Source: Oerskovia paurometabola
Lineage (GTDB): Bacteria > Actinomycetota > Actinomycetes > Actinomycetales > Cellulomonadaceae
Direction of reading: 5' to 3'
DNA: 64,000 bases
Assembly: GCF_016907365.1 (NCBI RefSeq)
Contig: NZ_JAFBBV010000001.1
Span: 248,001 to 312,000 of the forward strand
The notes beneath the pieces were generated by a model. That model saw only the letters and a list, made by a program, of their open reading frames with translations. It was not told the origin of the DNA and made no database searches. The position numbers and the translations under genes were made by a program. Of the stretch, positions 25,447 to 34,875 are shown one piece after another. The number at the start of each line of letters is the position of its first letter. Within the stretch, counting starts at the first letter, position 1.

Positions 25447-25483
25447 CAGGGCCCCACCCGTCGTCGTGACGGGTGGGGCCCTG
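25447..25483 (-). terminator. terminator of the ROK-ABC-glycosidase operon
   Basis: Sixteen-base perfect stem (25447-25462 with 25468-25483) and a 5-nt loop, about 60 bases after the GH31 stop codon. Confidence 0.8.
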
Positions 25484-25541
25484 ATCGCCGCCTCGGCGGC
25501 GTTGTCGGTCCGGCGTCCTCCGTCGCCGGACCGGGACGCCG

Positions 25542-27812
25542 CTACCGCGCGAAGACCGGCGCCAGCCCCTCCCACGCGGAGGCGCGCACGTACACCGGGA
25601 TGACGTCGCGCGGCACGTCGCGGGTCACGAGCACCCCGGAACCGTGGGCCTCGCCCTGGGCCGGCTGCCCGGTCCAGGCGTAGACCCACTCGCCCGCCGG
25701 GAGGTACGTGGTCCAGGTGGTCGCGCCCTCCTCGGTCACGGGGTGGACGAGCAGGTCGTCGCCGAGCTGGTACTCGTCGGCGTGCTCCCAGACCTTCTCG
25801 TCGTGCGCGTGGTCGACGAACAGCCCGCGCATGAGCGGGGCACCTGTCTCGATCGAGTGCCGCGCCTGCTCTGCGAGGTAGGGCACGAGGCGCTCGCGGA
25901 GCTGGGCGTAGGCGCGGAACACGTCGACGACCTCGGGGTCGTCGTTGGTCTCGGCCACGTACCAGGGGGTGCGGTCCCGCAGGGGGCGCTGGTGGTGGTT
26001 GAACTCCGAGTGGTACTGCATGACCGGGCTGAACGTCGCGGCCGCGACCCCGCGCAGGTAGAGCTCCGAGCCGGGCACGGGCCCGGAGAAGCCGGCGAGG
26101 TCCCAACCCCAGTAGACGATGCCGCACGCAGAGGCCGTGATGCCCGCGTTCATGGACCAGCGGAACGCCTCCCACGTGGAGTTCTCGTCCCCGGCCCAGT
26201 GCAGGCCGTGGGCCTGCGACCCGGTGAACCCGGCGCGGGAGAACGTCACGGGAGCCTTGCCGTTCGCGCGCAGCAGGTCGCCGAACGCGCGGGCGTAGTG
26301 CACGGGGTAGAGGTTGTTGCCCTCGTCGCCCTTGCGGCCGTCGCCGTACTGGAGGTCGTCGCCCCAGGCGTGCTCGCCGCCGTCGGTCTTGAAGCCGTCG
26401 ACGTCGAGCTCGGCGACGAGGTATTGGCGGCGCGCGGTCCACCACTCGCGGCCCTCGGGGGTCGACAGGTCGGCCATGAGGGACTGCGGGAACCACCAGC
26501 CGCGGTTGTGATAGGCGCTGCCGTCGGCCTCGCGGACCGCGTGCCCGGCCGCGACCATGGCCCTGCCCTCGGCGAGGACCTGTGCCTCGTGGGGCACGTC
26601 GGGGCCGAGGTCGTGCTCGGTCTTGAGCAGGGGGATCTGCCACAGGACGACCTTGATGCCCCGGGAGTGCAGCTCGTCGATCATGCCCTTCGGGTCCGGC
26701 CAGGCGCCGTCGGCCGGGTACGTGAAGTCCGAGGCGGCGTGCGGGGCGCCGTCGGCGTTGGTCTCGTAGCGGGCGTCGCGGAAGATCGTGATGCCCTCCT
26801 CGTCGCTCCACGCCTCGATCACGACGACGCTCACGGGGACGTCGAGGTCGCGGTGCGCGTCCATCTGGTCCATGACGAGCTGCTGGGTGTTCCACTCGTT
26901 GCCCGACGCCCACAGTCCGAGGACCCACGACGGGAGCTCCTCGGCGCGGCCGACCTCGTCGCCGAACGCCTTGAGGACCTCGGTGGGGCTGCCCTCGTAG
27001 ACGCCGACGTCGAGCGCGGCGTCGTCGCCCAGCGCGGCCTCGACGACGAGCAGGTCGGGCGAGGACGCGGCGACGTCGTACCAGGTGCGCCGCGACGTGC
27101 GGACGTGGAAGCCCCAGCCGGAGCCGCCCACGACGTGCGCGAACGGCATCGGCATGTACGTGCGTCCCGTCGCGCCCTGCGACTTGTACTGCTCGAACAC
27201 GACGGCGTCGAGGCTCCTGCCGCGCTGGTCGACGGCGTCGAACCGCTCGCCGAACCCGACCACGTGCTCGGACGCGTCGAGGCGGAACGCGAACCGCACG
27301 CGCCGGGCGCCGTCCTCGTCGGTCCACCACTCGACCGAGCCGGGGACGACGAGCGGGTGCTCGTCGGCGGGCACGCCGCCCACGGTCACCCCGCGGGCCC
27401 CGGCCGGGGCGGTCGAGGTCCACGTCCCCGCGCTGACGTCGAACCACTCGGTGGCGGCGTCGGCCGTCGTGAAGCGGTAGCGGTAGCGGCGGCCCGCCTC
27501 GAGGGTCGGGCTCGTGGCGTGCCAGGCGCCGTCGGCCGTGAGCTGGCCCGCCTGGGCCGCGGCGAGGTGCCCGTCGCCGCCCGCGAGCGCGGCCGCGTCC
27601 GCGGGGGACACGGACCCGGGCGCGGCGGCGAACGTCGTGACCTGCGAGCCGTCGTCCCACTCGCACGCGACGGCGACGTCGGCGGGGGCGTCCTCGACGA
27701 CGACGCCGAGGCTCACGGAGGACCCGGCCCCGGGGTGCACGGGCAGGCGCTGGTCGGCCGACGCGGCGTAGGGGTGGCCGATGCCGGCCGGGCGGTGGAT
27801 CAGGGTGGTCAT
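25542..27812 (-). CDS. GH31 alpha-glycosidase
   Basis: 756-residue glycoside hydrolase of family 31 (alpha-glucosidase/alpha-xylosidase clan). An N-terminal beta-sandwich precedes the barrel. The nucleophile is the Asp of FKTDGGEHAW (about residue 471) and the acid/base the Asp in WAGDENSTWE (about 542); WSYNA-type aromatic pocket segments such as WWFPQSLMADLS surround them. No signal peptide, so it acts in the cytoplasm on sugars imported by the adjacent ABC system. Overlaps the GH15-like gene by ATGA (27809-27812), the last gene of the operon. The exact linkage is not readable. Confidence 0.93.
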   Translation of the reverse strand: MTTLIHRPAGIGHPYAASADQRLPVHPGAGSSVSLGVVVEDAPADVAVACEWDDGSQVTTFAAAPGSVSPADAAALAGGDGHLAAAQAGQLTADGAWHATSPTLEAGRRYRYRFTTADAATEWFDVSAGTWTSTAPAGARGVTVGGVPADEHPLVVPGSVEWWTDEDGARRVRFAFRLDASEHVVGFGERFDAVDQRGRSLDAVVFEQYKSQGATGRTYMPMPFAHVVGGSGWGFHVRTSRRTWYDVAASSPDLLVVEAALGDDAALDVGVYEGSPTEVLKAFGDEVGRAEELPSWVLGLWASGNEWNTQQLVMDQMDAHRDLDVPVSVVVIEAWSDEEGITIFRDARYETNADGAPHAASDFTYPADGAWPDPKGMIDELHSRGIKVVLWQIPLLKTEHDLGPDVPHEAQVLAEGRAMVAAGHAVREADGSAYHNRGWWFPQSLMADLSTPEGREWWTARRQYLVAELDVDGFKTDGGEHAWGDDLQYGDGRKGDEGNNLYPVHYARAFGDLLRANGKAPVTFSRAGFTGSQAHGLHWAGDENSTWEAFRWSMNAGITASACGIVYWGWDLAGFSGPVPGSELYLRGVAAATFSPVMQYHSEFNHHQRPLRDRTPWYVAETNDDPEVVDVFRAYAQLRERLVPYLAEQARHSIETGAPLMRGLFVDHAHDEKVWEHADEYQLGDDLLVHPVTEEGATTWTTYLPAGEWVYAWTGQPAQGEAHGSGVLVTRDVPRDVIPVYVRASAWEGLAPVFAR

Positions 27813-29002
27813 GGGTGCTGCTCCGTGTTCGGGTCGGTCGTCAGGAGGCCGAGCTCGTCGGCCAGGATCAGGTACATGCCGTGGGACCACAGCAGGGGCC
27901 GGGCCACGGGACCCCAGCGCTCGATCCACTCGTCGCGGGAGCCGGGGTGCATCAGGTGGTCGGGGACCTGCTCGGGCATCTGCCCGTCGGGTCCGGCGTG
28001 CGAGGCGATCCACCGCAGGTGGCGCCACGCCTCGTCGGTCCGGCCCGCGCGGGCGTGGTTCCAGCCGAGGAGCGCGGACAGCAGCAGCCACTGGCCGCCG
28101 CCGTAGAAGACGTCCGCGCGGAAGCGGTGCACGCCGCCGTCGACGTCGAGGTCGCGCGCGACCGCGTCGAGCGTGGCCTCGGCCACCGGCGAACCGGGCT
28201 CCACGAGGCCGAACGGCACGACGCACGCGGCGAGCGACGCGTCGACCGCGCCCGAGCCGAACCACTTCGCGAGGTGCTGGCCGTCGGGGTCGCTCGCGCG
28301 GCCCGACGTCATGCCGTCCGCCCGGACGAGCGCGCTGATCGCGTCGGCGACCTCGCGGGCCCGGGCCGCGCGGGCGTCGTCGAGCAGCGGGGAGCCGTCG
28401 GCGCACCGGGCGCCCGCGACGGCCAGGAGGCCCGCGCGGACCGGGGCCAGCGTCGAGGGGTGGCGTTCCTCGACGTGCTCCTCCCACCAGTCGTAGCAGG
28501 GGAGCTGCCACGTCGCGAGCAGGTAGTCGACCGCGATGGCGACGGCCTCGCGGTACGGGTCGAGCGGGCGGCCGTGGCGCTCCGCGTGGGTCACGAGCTG
28601 CCACAGCCACATGCCGTAGCCGTCGGTCTGGAAGTCCCACCAGGGGTCCTGGCCGTCGGCGCCGTCGAGCAGGAAGCGCGTGGGGAGCATGTCGGTCAGG
28701 GGGAGCTGCTCGCCGTGGTCGGCCCGCGCGAGCAGGTCGGCGACGTGCTCGCCGCGCGAGGTCAGGACGCCTGCTGCCCACCGGTGGAACCGGTCGACGG
28801 ACTCGACGGCGCCGTAGCGGGACATCCCCTCGGCGACGAACGACCCGTCGCGGAACCAGGCGTAGCCCTGGTAGGCGCTGAACGTGGGCGAGGCCGGGTA
28901 GGCGCCGCCGCCGTCCTGGTGCTGTGCGATCACCTCCGCAGAGGTGCGCGCCAGGTCACGCAGGCGGTCGAGGTCTTGTGTCGTGGGGAGGGCGAGGCTC
29001 AT
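27809..29002 (-). CDS. GH15-like (alpha/alpha)6-barrel glucosidase
   Basis: 397-residue protein resembling bacterial glucoamylase-type GH15 enzymes: YQGYAWFRDGSFVAEGMSRY near residue 50, WWDFQTDGYGMWLWQL near 130, and late GQMPEQVPDHLMHPGSRDEW holding the expected catalytic base glutamate. It lacks the N-terminal beta domain of many GH15 enzymes and any signal peptide, so it is cytoplasmic and short. Start is MSLALPTTQD after an upstream segment containing the hairpin. Translationally coupled to GH31; together they probably degrade an alpha-glucan-type oligosaccharide. Confidence 0.8.
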   Translation of the reverse strand: MSLALPTTQDLDRLRDLARTSAEVIAQHQDGGGAYPASPTFSAYQGYAWFRDGSFVAEGMSRYGAVESVDRFHRWAAGVLTSRGEHVADLLARADHGEQLPLTDMLPTRFLLDGADGQDPWWDFQTDGYGMWLWQLVTHAERHGRPLDPYREAVAIAVDYLLATWQLPCYDWWEEHVEERHPSTLAPVRAGLLAVAGARCADGSPLLDDARAARAREVADAISALVRADGMTSGRASDPDGQHLAKWFGSGAVDASLAACVVPFGLVEPGSPVAEATLDAVARDLDVDGGVHRFRADVFYGGGQWLLLSALLGWNHARAGRTDEAWRHLRWIASHAGPDGQMPEQVPDHLMHPGSRDEWIERWGPVARPLLWSHGMYLILADELGLLTTDPNTEQHP

Positions 29003-29045
29003 GGAATTCGTCCTGGTGCTAGGGGTGGACGTCCGGCGTGGGGCG

Positions 29046-29090
29046 GGTCGTGGTGCGTGGTCGCGTGGTCCGGGACCACGCACCACGACC
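29046..29090 (-). terminator. intra-operon hairpin between binding protein and GH15 genes
   Basis: Seventeen-base perfect stem (29046-29062 with 29074-29090) and 11-nt loop in the 115-base gap after the binding-protein stop. Such hairpins commonly stabilise the highly needed binding-protein mRNA and reduce read-through to the enzymes. Confidence 0.7.
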
Positions 29091-29117
29091 GGCCGGACGG
29101 GTGCTGTGCGAGCGGGC

Positions 29118-30383
29118 TCAGCCGAGGAGCTGGTCGACGCGCGCGGCGGCGTCGGTGAGGGCCTGCTCGACGGTCTTGCGGCCTGCGGCCGCGTTGGACA
29201 GCTCCTCGTTGATCGCGTCCTGCATCTCCTGCTGCGCGGCGAGCACGGGCGGGAGGGCGACGGTGTCGAGCGCGTCGATCACGGCCTGACGGTTCGCGGG
29301 CGGCGTCTGCTCGAGGTACGGGGCGAGGGCCTCCTCGTCGGCGACGGGCGGGAGCTCCCACGAGCTCGCGAGCCGGGTGTCGACCGCGGTGGGCGAGACC
29401 GTGAGGAACTCTGCGAAGTCCTGCGCGGCCTCCTTCTCCTTCGACGCGGCCGTCACGGCCACCCCGTTGGTGAACAGGGCCGAGGCCTTCGTGGCGTCAC
29501 CCGGCTCGACGACGATGTCCCAGTCGAGTCCCTCGACCTGGGACAGGGCGTCGAACATCCAGATGCCCGAGTGCCACATGCCGAGCTTGCCGGCCGAGAA
29601 GAGGTCCTTGTCGAAGTCGGGGGTGCTCGACCCGTCGGCCTCGGTGGGCATGACCGTCCCTGGCTTGGTGACGAGCCAGGTGGCCGCCTTGACGCCCTCG
29701 GGGCTGTCGAAAGCCGACGCCGAGCCGTCCTCGGTGAAGAACTGGCCCCCCGCCTGGTCCAGCACCTTGTAGAACTCGTGGAACGTCACGGGCTGGAAGT
29801 CGCCGTACACGCCTGCGGCGGTGTCGGTCAGCGCGGTCGCCGCGGCCTGCTCCTCCGCCCATGTCCAGTCGGCCGTGGGGTGCTCGAGCCCGGCGGCGTC
29901 GAAGAGCGCCTTGTTGTAGTAGAGGACGACGTTGGAGTACGACGACGGGAGCCCGTACTGGGCGCCGTCGTGCGTGAAGGACTCCAGGAGCGTGTCCTTG
30001 TAGGGGGCGGCGTCCACGTCCTCGAGCGGGGCCAGGGCACCGGACTCGGCGTAGGACACGAAGTTCTCGTAGTTGAGGTCCACGACGTCCGCGACGGTCT
30101 TCCCGGCGAACGCGGTCTGCAGCTTGGTGAAGTAGTCCGCGTACGGGATCGTCTCGACCTGGACGTCGACGTCCGGGTTCTCCTTCTCGTAGGCCGCGAC
30201 GATGGTGTCGAGGTCCTTCTCGTGCCCGTCGTTCGAGGTGAAGTTCATGTAGCGGACGACCGTCTTGCCGTCCGCGCCCGTGGTCGTGGTCGCCGAACCC
30301 TGGGCACAGCCCGCGAGCACGGTGACGCCGACGAGCGCGAGCGGGACGAGCGCAGCGGTGCGCCCGTTGAAGCGTGAGGTCAT
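29118..30383 (-). CDS. sugar ABC transporter substrate-binding lipoprotein
   Basis: 421-residue extracellular solute-binding protein (family 1, MalE-like). Lipoprotein signal with lipobox LAGC, Cys26 as the acylated residue, then a flexible TTTT linker. The mature protein has VVRYMNFTSNDGHEKD and alternating alpha/beta lobes with GLPSSYSNVVLYYNKALF near residue 145. Ribosome-binding site AAAGGAGAGG precedes the ATG. It captures the sugar for the two permeases encoded upstream. No ATPase gene is in the operon, so a shared MsiK-type ATPase elsewhere is likely. Confidence 0.95.
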   Translation of the reverse strand: MTSRFNGRTAALVPLALVGVTVLAGCAQGSATTTTGADGKTVVRYMNFTSNDGHEKDLDTIVAAYEKENPDVDVQVETIPYADYFTKLQTAFAGKTVADVVDLNYENFVSYAESGALAPLEDVDAAPYKDTLLESFTHDGAQYGLPSSYSNVVLYYNKALFDAAGLEHPTADWTWAEEQAAATALTDTAAGVYGDFQPVTFHEFYKVLDQAGGQFFTEDGSASAFDSPEGVKAATWLVTKPGTVMPTEADGSSTPDFDKDLFSAGKLGMWHSGIWMFDALSQVEGLDWDIVVEPGDATKASALFTNGVAVTAASKEKEAAQDFAEFLTVSPTAVDTRLASSWELPPVADEEALAPYLEQTPPANRQAVIDALDTVALPPVLAAQQEMQDAINEELSNAAAGRKTVEQALTDAAARVDQLLG

Positions 30384-30415
30384 GAGACCTCTCCTTTCGG
30401 TGGGGGTGCGTACTC

Positions 30416-31309
30416 CTACTTGAGGCCGGTGTGGGACATGCCGGCGATGATGTGGCGCTGCGCGAACATGTAGACGATCGCGATCGGCAGGATCGACACG
30501 ACCGAGCCCGCCATGACGACGTCCCACTGGGTCGTGAACTGGCCCTGGAGCGTGGACAGGCCCAGGGGGAGCGTCATGAGCTCGGGGGAGCGGATGACGA
30601 CGAGGGGCCACAGGAAGCTGTTCCAGGAGCCCATGAAGGCGAAGACGGCGAGCGTCGCGAGGGCGGGCTTGACCAGGGGCAGGACGATGAGGCCGAAGAT
30701 CCGCAGGTGACCGGCCCCGTCGAGCGTCGCGGCCTCGTCGAGCTCGCGGGGCACGCCGTCGACGGCCTGGCGCAGGAGGAAGATGCCGAAGGCCGACGCG
30801 ATCGACGGCGCGAGCAGCGCGAAGTACGTGTCGTTGAGGTTGAGCCGCGTCATCTGGATGAACAGCGGCACGACGAGGACCTGGAGCGGGATCATGAGCG
30901 TCGCCAGGTAGGCCGCGAACACGACGTTCTTGCCCTTGAAGCGCAGGCGGCTGAATCCGTAGGCCGCCATGGAGCCCGTGATCATCTGCAGCAGGGTCGC
31001 GACGACCGCGACCCCGAACGAGTTCGCGATGATCCGCCAGACCGGCATGGACTCCATGAGGGTCCGGTAGGCGTCGAGCGTCGGGTCCTCGACGATCAGC
31101 GACGGGCCGCCCGAGAGCGAGCCGCTCGGCGTGATCGACGTGATGACCGTCCACAGGAACGGGAAGAGCATGATGACCGCGCCGACGACGACGGACGCGT
31201 ACAGGGCGATGCGTCCGAGGATCTGACCGGCGGAGCGCCGGGGGCGCCGCAGGGAGGCGGGGGCCGTGGTCGGTGTGACGGGGGCGGTCGGGACGAGGGT
31301 CTCAGGCAT
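30416..31309 (-). CDS. sugar ABC transporter permease, MalG type
   Basis: 297 residues, six membrane helices. The EAA loop that contacts the ATPase is EAATLDGAGHLRIFGLIVLPLVKPAL in type, here starting at ELDEAATLDGAG (about residue 190). N-terminal Pro/Thr-rich cytoplasmic extension of about 25 residues. Its start overlaps the end of the upstream permease by 8 bases, showing tight co-translation. Imports the sugar bound by the lipoprotein. Confidence 0.94.
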   Translation of the reverse strand: MPETLVPTAPVTPTTAPASLRRPRRSAGQILGRIALYASVVVGAVIMLFPFLWTVITSITPSGSLSGGPSLIVEDPTLDAYRTLMESMPVWRIIANSFGVAVVATLLQMITGSMAAYGFSRLRFKGKNVVFAAYLATLMIPLQVLVVPLFIQMTRLNLNDTYFALLAPSIASAFGIFLLRQAVDGVPRELDEAATLDGAGHLRIFGLIVLPLVKPALATLAVFAFMGSWNSFLWPLVVIRSPELMTLPLGLSTLQGQFTTQWDVVMAGSVVSILPIAIVYMFAQRHIIAGMSHTGLK

Positions 31310-32282
31310 GGTTCACCCACCTGCGCTGACCGCGCATCTGGAGCGCGGTGACGATGAGGATCAGGACGAAGAGGATCCAGGACAGGGCGGACGCGTCTCC
31401 GGCCCGGCCGTAGCGGAACGTGAGGTCGTAGATCTGACCGACCACGACCTGGCTCGCGCCGGACGGTCCGCCCCCCGTCATCACGTACACCTGGTCGAAG
31501 ACCTGGAACCCGTTGATGAGCGAGATGACGAGCACGAAGAACGTGGAGGGGGACAGCAGCGGGAACGTGATGTGCCAGAAGCGCTTCCACGCGCCCGCGC
31601 CGTCGACCCGGGCGGCTTCGAGCACGTCACCGGGGATCGCCTGGAGACCTGCGAGCAGGATGACCATCACGAAGCCGAGGTCCTTCCACGCCGAGGCGAG
31701 GATGACCGAGGGCATCGCCCACTGCGGGTCGGTCCACCACCCGGGGGCCGTCATGTCGGTCCCGAAGAGCCCGTTGATCCCGTCGAGCACCGGCTGGACG
31801 AGCTGGTTGACGAGGCCGTTGGACGGGTTGAGGAGCCACTGCCACACGAGGGCCACGACGACCCAGCTCGTGATGACGGGCAGGAAGTAGGCCGCGCGGA
31901 AGAACGTGCGGCCCTTGAGCGCGCGGTTGAGCAGCATGGCCAGGCCCAGGCCGCCCACGTAGACGAGGGGCAGGTAGCCCAGGATGTAGAACAGGGTGTT
32001 CCCGAGGACCCGCCAGGTGTCGCCCGAGGTCAGCAGGTCGGCGTAGTTGTCGAGGCCGACCCACTTCATGGGCGAGACGAGGTTCCAGTCGTGCAGGCTC
32101 ACCCAGAGCGAGTTCACCATGGGGGCGAGCGTGAACACGACGAGCGGGACGGCGCTGGGGAGCAGGAAGAACAGGACCCACCCCCGGTTGCGCCACCGCG
32201 ACCGTGAGGATGTGCTCTGTCGCTGCCGGGTCGGGCGCTTCGGCGCTGCCGCCCGTGGCGGCGCCGTGGCGGGGACGGACAT
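31302..32282 (-). CDS. sugar ABC transporter permease, MalF/UgpA type
   Basis: 326 residues; a basic Ser/Arg-rich N-terminus, then six helices beginning LFFLLPSAVPLVVFTLAPM. EAA motif is LEAARVDGAGAWKRFWHIT (about residue 220). Longer periplasmic insert (GLFGTDMTAPGWWTDPQ) between helices 3 and 4. The start codon overlaps the ROK stop by one base (TGATG), and GAGGAGA lies just upstream. Forms the channel heterodimer with the downstream permease. Confidence 0.94.
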   Translation of the reverse strand: MSVPATAPPRAAAPKRPTRQRQSTSSRSRWRNRGWVLFFLLPSAVPLVVFTLAPMVNSLWVSLHDWNLVSPMKWVGLDNYADLLTSGDTWRVLGNTLFYILGYLPLVYVGGLGLAMLLNRALKGRTFFRAAYFLPVITSWVVVALVWQWLLNPSNGLVNQLVQPVLDGINGLFGTDMTAPGWWTDPQWAMPSVILASAWKDLGFVMVILLAGLQAIPGDVLEAARVDGAGAWKRFWHITFPLLSPSTFFVLVISLINGFQVFDQVYVMTGGGPSGASQVVVGQIYDLTFRYGRAGDASALSWILFVLILIVTALQMRGQRRWVNHA

Positions 32283-33514
32283 CACTGTCTCCTCGTGGGG
32301 GTGAGGGCCGGCGAGCTGCCGGCGTCGGTCTGCATGCGGGCGACGACGAGCCGCCCCTGCTCGCCCGACGCGCCCGCGGCGTCGAACGGGGTGGCCAGGA
32401 CGAGGGCGGCGGCGCCCAGGGCCCACTTGTCGTCGGCCCAGGGCTCGACGACGAACGGGATGGCCCGGCGGGAGGGCAGGAGGTGTGCCCGGAACGTCTT
32501 CTCGAAACCGCTCTGCCAGTGGGGCCAGGCGGCGATGCCCTCGCCGAGGAGGACGACGAGCTCGGGGTCGAGGATGTGGACGACGCCCGCGAGCGTGCGG
32601 CCGAGCAGGCGTCCTGCCTCGTGGTAGAGGTCCTGCGCGGCCTGGTCGCCCGCGTCGGCGCGGGCCACGAGGTCGGCGACCGTCCCGTCGGGCCCGATGA
32701 TGCCCGCGGCGATCGCGCGGGTACGCAGGGCGTCGTCGCCGATGTACGCCTCGAGGCACCCGTGGTTGCCGCACTCGCACAGCGGTCCGTCCTCGGTCAC
32801 GGGGAAGTGGCCGATCTCGCCGGCCCCGCCCGCGGCGCCGCGGCGGATGGTGCTGTCGACCACGAGCCCCGAGCCGATGCCGCGCCCGATCGTCAGGACG
32901 AGGAACGACGCGTGCTCGCGCCCGGTGCCGTACAGGTGCTCGGCGACGGCCAGGGTGTTGACGTCGTTCTCGACGAGGACGGGCACGCCCAGCGTGTGGC
33001 GCAGCGAGGCGCCGACGGGGACCGCGGTCCAGCCGAGCGTCGGGGCGGTCACGACCCCGGAGGCCTGGGCGTCGACCGAGCCGGGGATGCCGATCCCGAC
33101 GCCGAGGACCGGGCCGTCCTCGGCCGCGAGGACGTCGCGCAGGAGATGTCCGAGGGCGTCGAGCGCATCGGGGCGGCGGGGGTCGAACGGGTGCGACGAC
33201 TGCGAGAGCGCCTCGCCGTCGAAACCGACCGACACGATCGCGACGTGGTCGGCCGTGACCTTGGCCCCGATCGCGCGGGGGGCGGGTGCGCTGCTCAGCC
33301 CGAGGAGGCGGGCGGGGCGCCCGCCCTGGCTCGGTACGGTCTCGAGCTCGACCAGGAGGCCTCGCTCGACGAGGTCCTTGGTGATCTGGGTGACCGTCGC
33401 GGGGCTGACACCGAGCTCGCGGGCGATGGCCGCACGGCTCCTGGGGCCTCGCGTTCCGAGGAGCGCGAGCGTCGCGGCGGCGCCGTGGTCGCTTCGAGCG
33501 GTGGTGGTCGGCAC
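32282..33514 (-). CDS. ROK-family transcriptional regulator
   Basis: 410-residue repressor: N-terminal winged helix ([23 protein letters not shown], residues about 27-50), then a sugar-kinase-like ROK domain with nucleotide loop [22 protein letters not shown], and the zinc motif [12 protein letters not shown] (about residue 250). I chose GTG 33514 because AAAGGAG precedes it; a GTG at 33550 would lie inside the operator-like palindrome. It is the first gene of the operon and probably represses it until the imported sugar binds. Confidence 0.92.
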   Translation of the reverse strand: MPTTTARSDHGAAATLALLGTRGPRSRAAIARELGVSPATVTQITKDLVERGLLVELETVPSQGGRPARLLGLSSAPAPRAIGAKVTADHVAIVSVGFDGEALSQSSHPFDPRRPDALDALGHLLRDVLAAEDGPVLGVGIGIPGSVDAQASGVVTAPTLGWTAVPVGASLRHTLGVPVLVENDVNTLAVAEHLYGTGREHASFLVLTIGRGIGSGLVVDSTIRRGAAGGAGEIGHFPVTEDGPLCECGNHGCLEAYIGDDALRTRAIAAGIIGPDGTVADLVARADAGDQAAQDLYHEAGRLLGRTLAGVVHILDPELVVLLGEGIAAWPHWQSGFEKTFRAHLLPSRRAIPFVVEPWADDKWALGAAALVLATPFDAAGASGEQGRLVVARMQTDAGSSPALTPTRRQ

Positions 33515-33542
33515 CGGAGAACTCCTTTGTTCGGGACTATCT

Positions 33543-33557
33543 TTAGCCACAAACTAA
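33543..33557. promoter_or_regulatory. ROK-type operator
   Basis: Palindromic TTAG-N7-CTAA in an AT-rich patch just upstream of the ROK gene. Known ROK repressors (XylR/Mlc/NagC) use T/A-rich dyads with such half-sites; probably the autoregulatory operator of the sugar operon. Confidence 0.6.
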
Positions 33558-33639
33558 GTCCGCATGCCGAGACGTGTCAAGCGTGTGAGTCGCCGTGGCG
33601 GATGGGCGTTCGGTCCCCGCGGGCCATACCCTGGCGGAC

Positions 33640-34863
33640 ATGGACACCGAAGAACGTCTGGCCGTCTTCCTCGACTACGACAACCTCGCGCTGGGCGCGC
33701 GCGACCACCTGGGCGGGATGACCTTCGACTTCAAGCCGATCGCCGACGCGCTCGCCGCGCGTGGTCGCGTCGTCGTCCGCCGCGCCTATGCCGACTGGTC
33801 GTACTTCGACGAGGACCGCCGCTCCCTGACCCGCCACCAGGTCGAGCTCATCGAGATGCCCCAGCGCATGGGGGCCTCGCGCAAGAACGCGGCCGACATC
33901 AAGATGGTCGTCGACGCGATCGAGATGGCCTTCGAGCGTGAGTACATCTCGACCTTCGTGATGTGTACAGGGGACAGCGACTTCTCTCCCCTCGTGCACA
34001 AGCTGCGCGAGCTCAACAAGCGCGTGATCGGGATCGGCGTCGAGAACTCGACGTCCAAGCTGCTGCCCCCGGCGTGCGACGAGTTCCTCTTCTACGACCG
34101 CCTCGAGGGCGTCGAGATCCCCGACGAGCCCGTCGAGCGCAAGCGGTCCTCGAACAGCTCGAACCGCAGCGCTGCCCGCAAGTCGTCGAGCCGCTCGTCG
34201 GGCTCGGGCTCGGGCGCCGGCTCGTCGAGCAAGGCCGCGGCCGCCCCCGCTCCCGAGGCCGCGACGACGCCCGCCGCCGACGTGCCGCCGGTCGCCGAGA
34301 GTGCTCCCGAGCCGACCCCCGTCCCGCTGGACGTCGAGGCCGAGCTCGAGTCCGCCGTCGGGCACGGGGCGTCCTCCGCCTCGGAGGACGAGGACCTCGC
34401 GGTCCTCGTCGCGCAGACCCTCGCGGACCTGTCGAGCTCGTCGAGCGGAGCCGTCGTCGCCTCGACGCTCAAGCGCACGCTGCTGCGCAAGGACCCCACG
34501 TTCAGCGAGGCCGACTACGGCTTCCGCAACTTCGGCGAGTTCCTTCGCTACCTCGAGGAGCGCGGCGTCGTGCAGCTCAGCGCGGGCCCCGCCACGGGCG
34601 ACCCCGAGGTCTCGCTGCCCGAGCGCGGGCACGCGGGCGACGACTTCGCGCTGCTGCGCACCGTCGTGGGCGAGCAGGGCGACTCGGTGCCGCTGTCGGG
34701 CCTCAAGAACCAGCTCCGCAAGAAGCGCCCCGACTTCAGCGAGAAGGCGCTCGGCTACCGCAGCTTCCTCCAGTTCTGCAAGGCCGCGCAGACCGCGGGC
34801 GCGATCGACCTGCGCTGGGACGACGACGCCGACGACTACCTCGTGTCGGTCGCCACGCGCTGA
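33640..34863 (+). CDS. NYN-domain ribonuclease-like protein with two OST-HTH/LOTUS domains
   Basis: 407 residues. NYN/PIN-like domain at 1-150 with the acidic site D12/D14 (FLDYDN), D86 (AADIKM) and D112/D114 (TGDSDF), expected to bind a metal and cut RNA. A Ser/Ala-rich linker (about 165-235) leads to two winged-helix OST-HTH (LOTUS) domains (about 250-325 and 335-405), each with an SEADYGFRNF or SEKALGYRSF signature, which bind RNA. Start ATG is 7 bases after TACCCT, so likely leaderless. Substrate unknown. Confidence 0.9.
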   Translation: MDTEERLAVFLDYDNLALGARDHLGGMTFDFKPIADALAARGRVVVRRAYADWSYFDEDRRSLTRHQVELIEMPQRMGASRKNAADIKMVVDAIEMAFEREYISTFVMCTGDSDFSPLVHKLRELNKRVIGIGVENSTSKLLPPACDEFLFYDRLEGVEIPDEPVERKRSSNSSNRSAARKSSSRSSGSGSGAGSSSKAAAAPAPEAATTPAADVPPVAESAPEPTPVPLDVEAELESAVGHGASSASEDEDLAVLVAQTLADLSSSSSGAVVASTLKRTLLRKDPTFSEADYGFRNFGEFLRYLEERGVVQLSAGPATGDPEVSLPERGHAGDDFALLRTVVGEQGDSVPLSGLKNQLRKKRPDFSEKALGYRSFLQFCKAAQTAGAIDLRWDDDADDYLVSVATR

Positions 34864-34875
34864 CCCTCCGCCCCG

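Noticed and set aside
25644..28106. 820-codon plus-strand frame over the GH31 gene
   Set aside because: Val/Gly/Arg-rich shadow; the minus strand has intact GH31 catalytic motifs.
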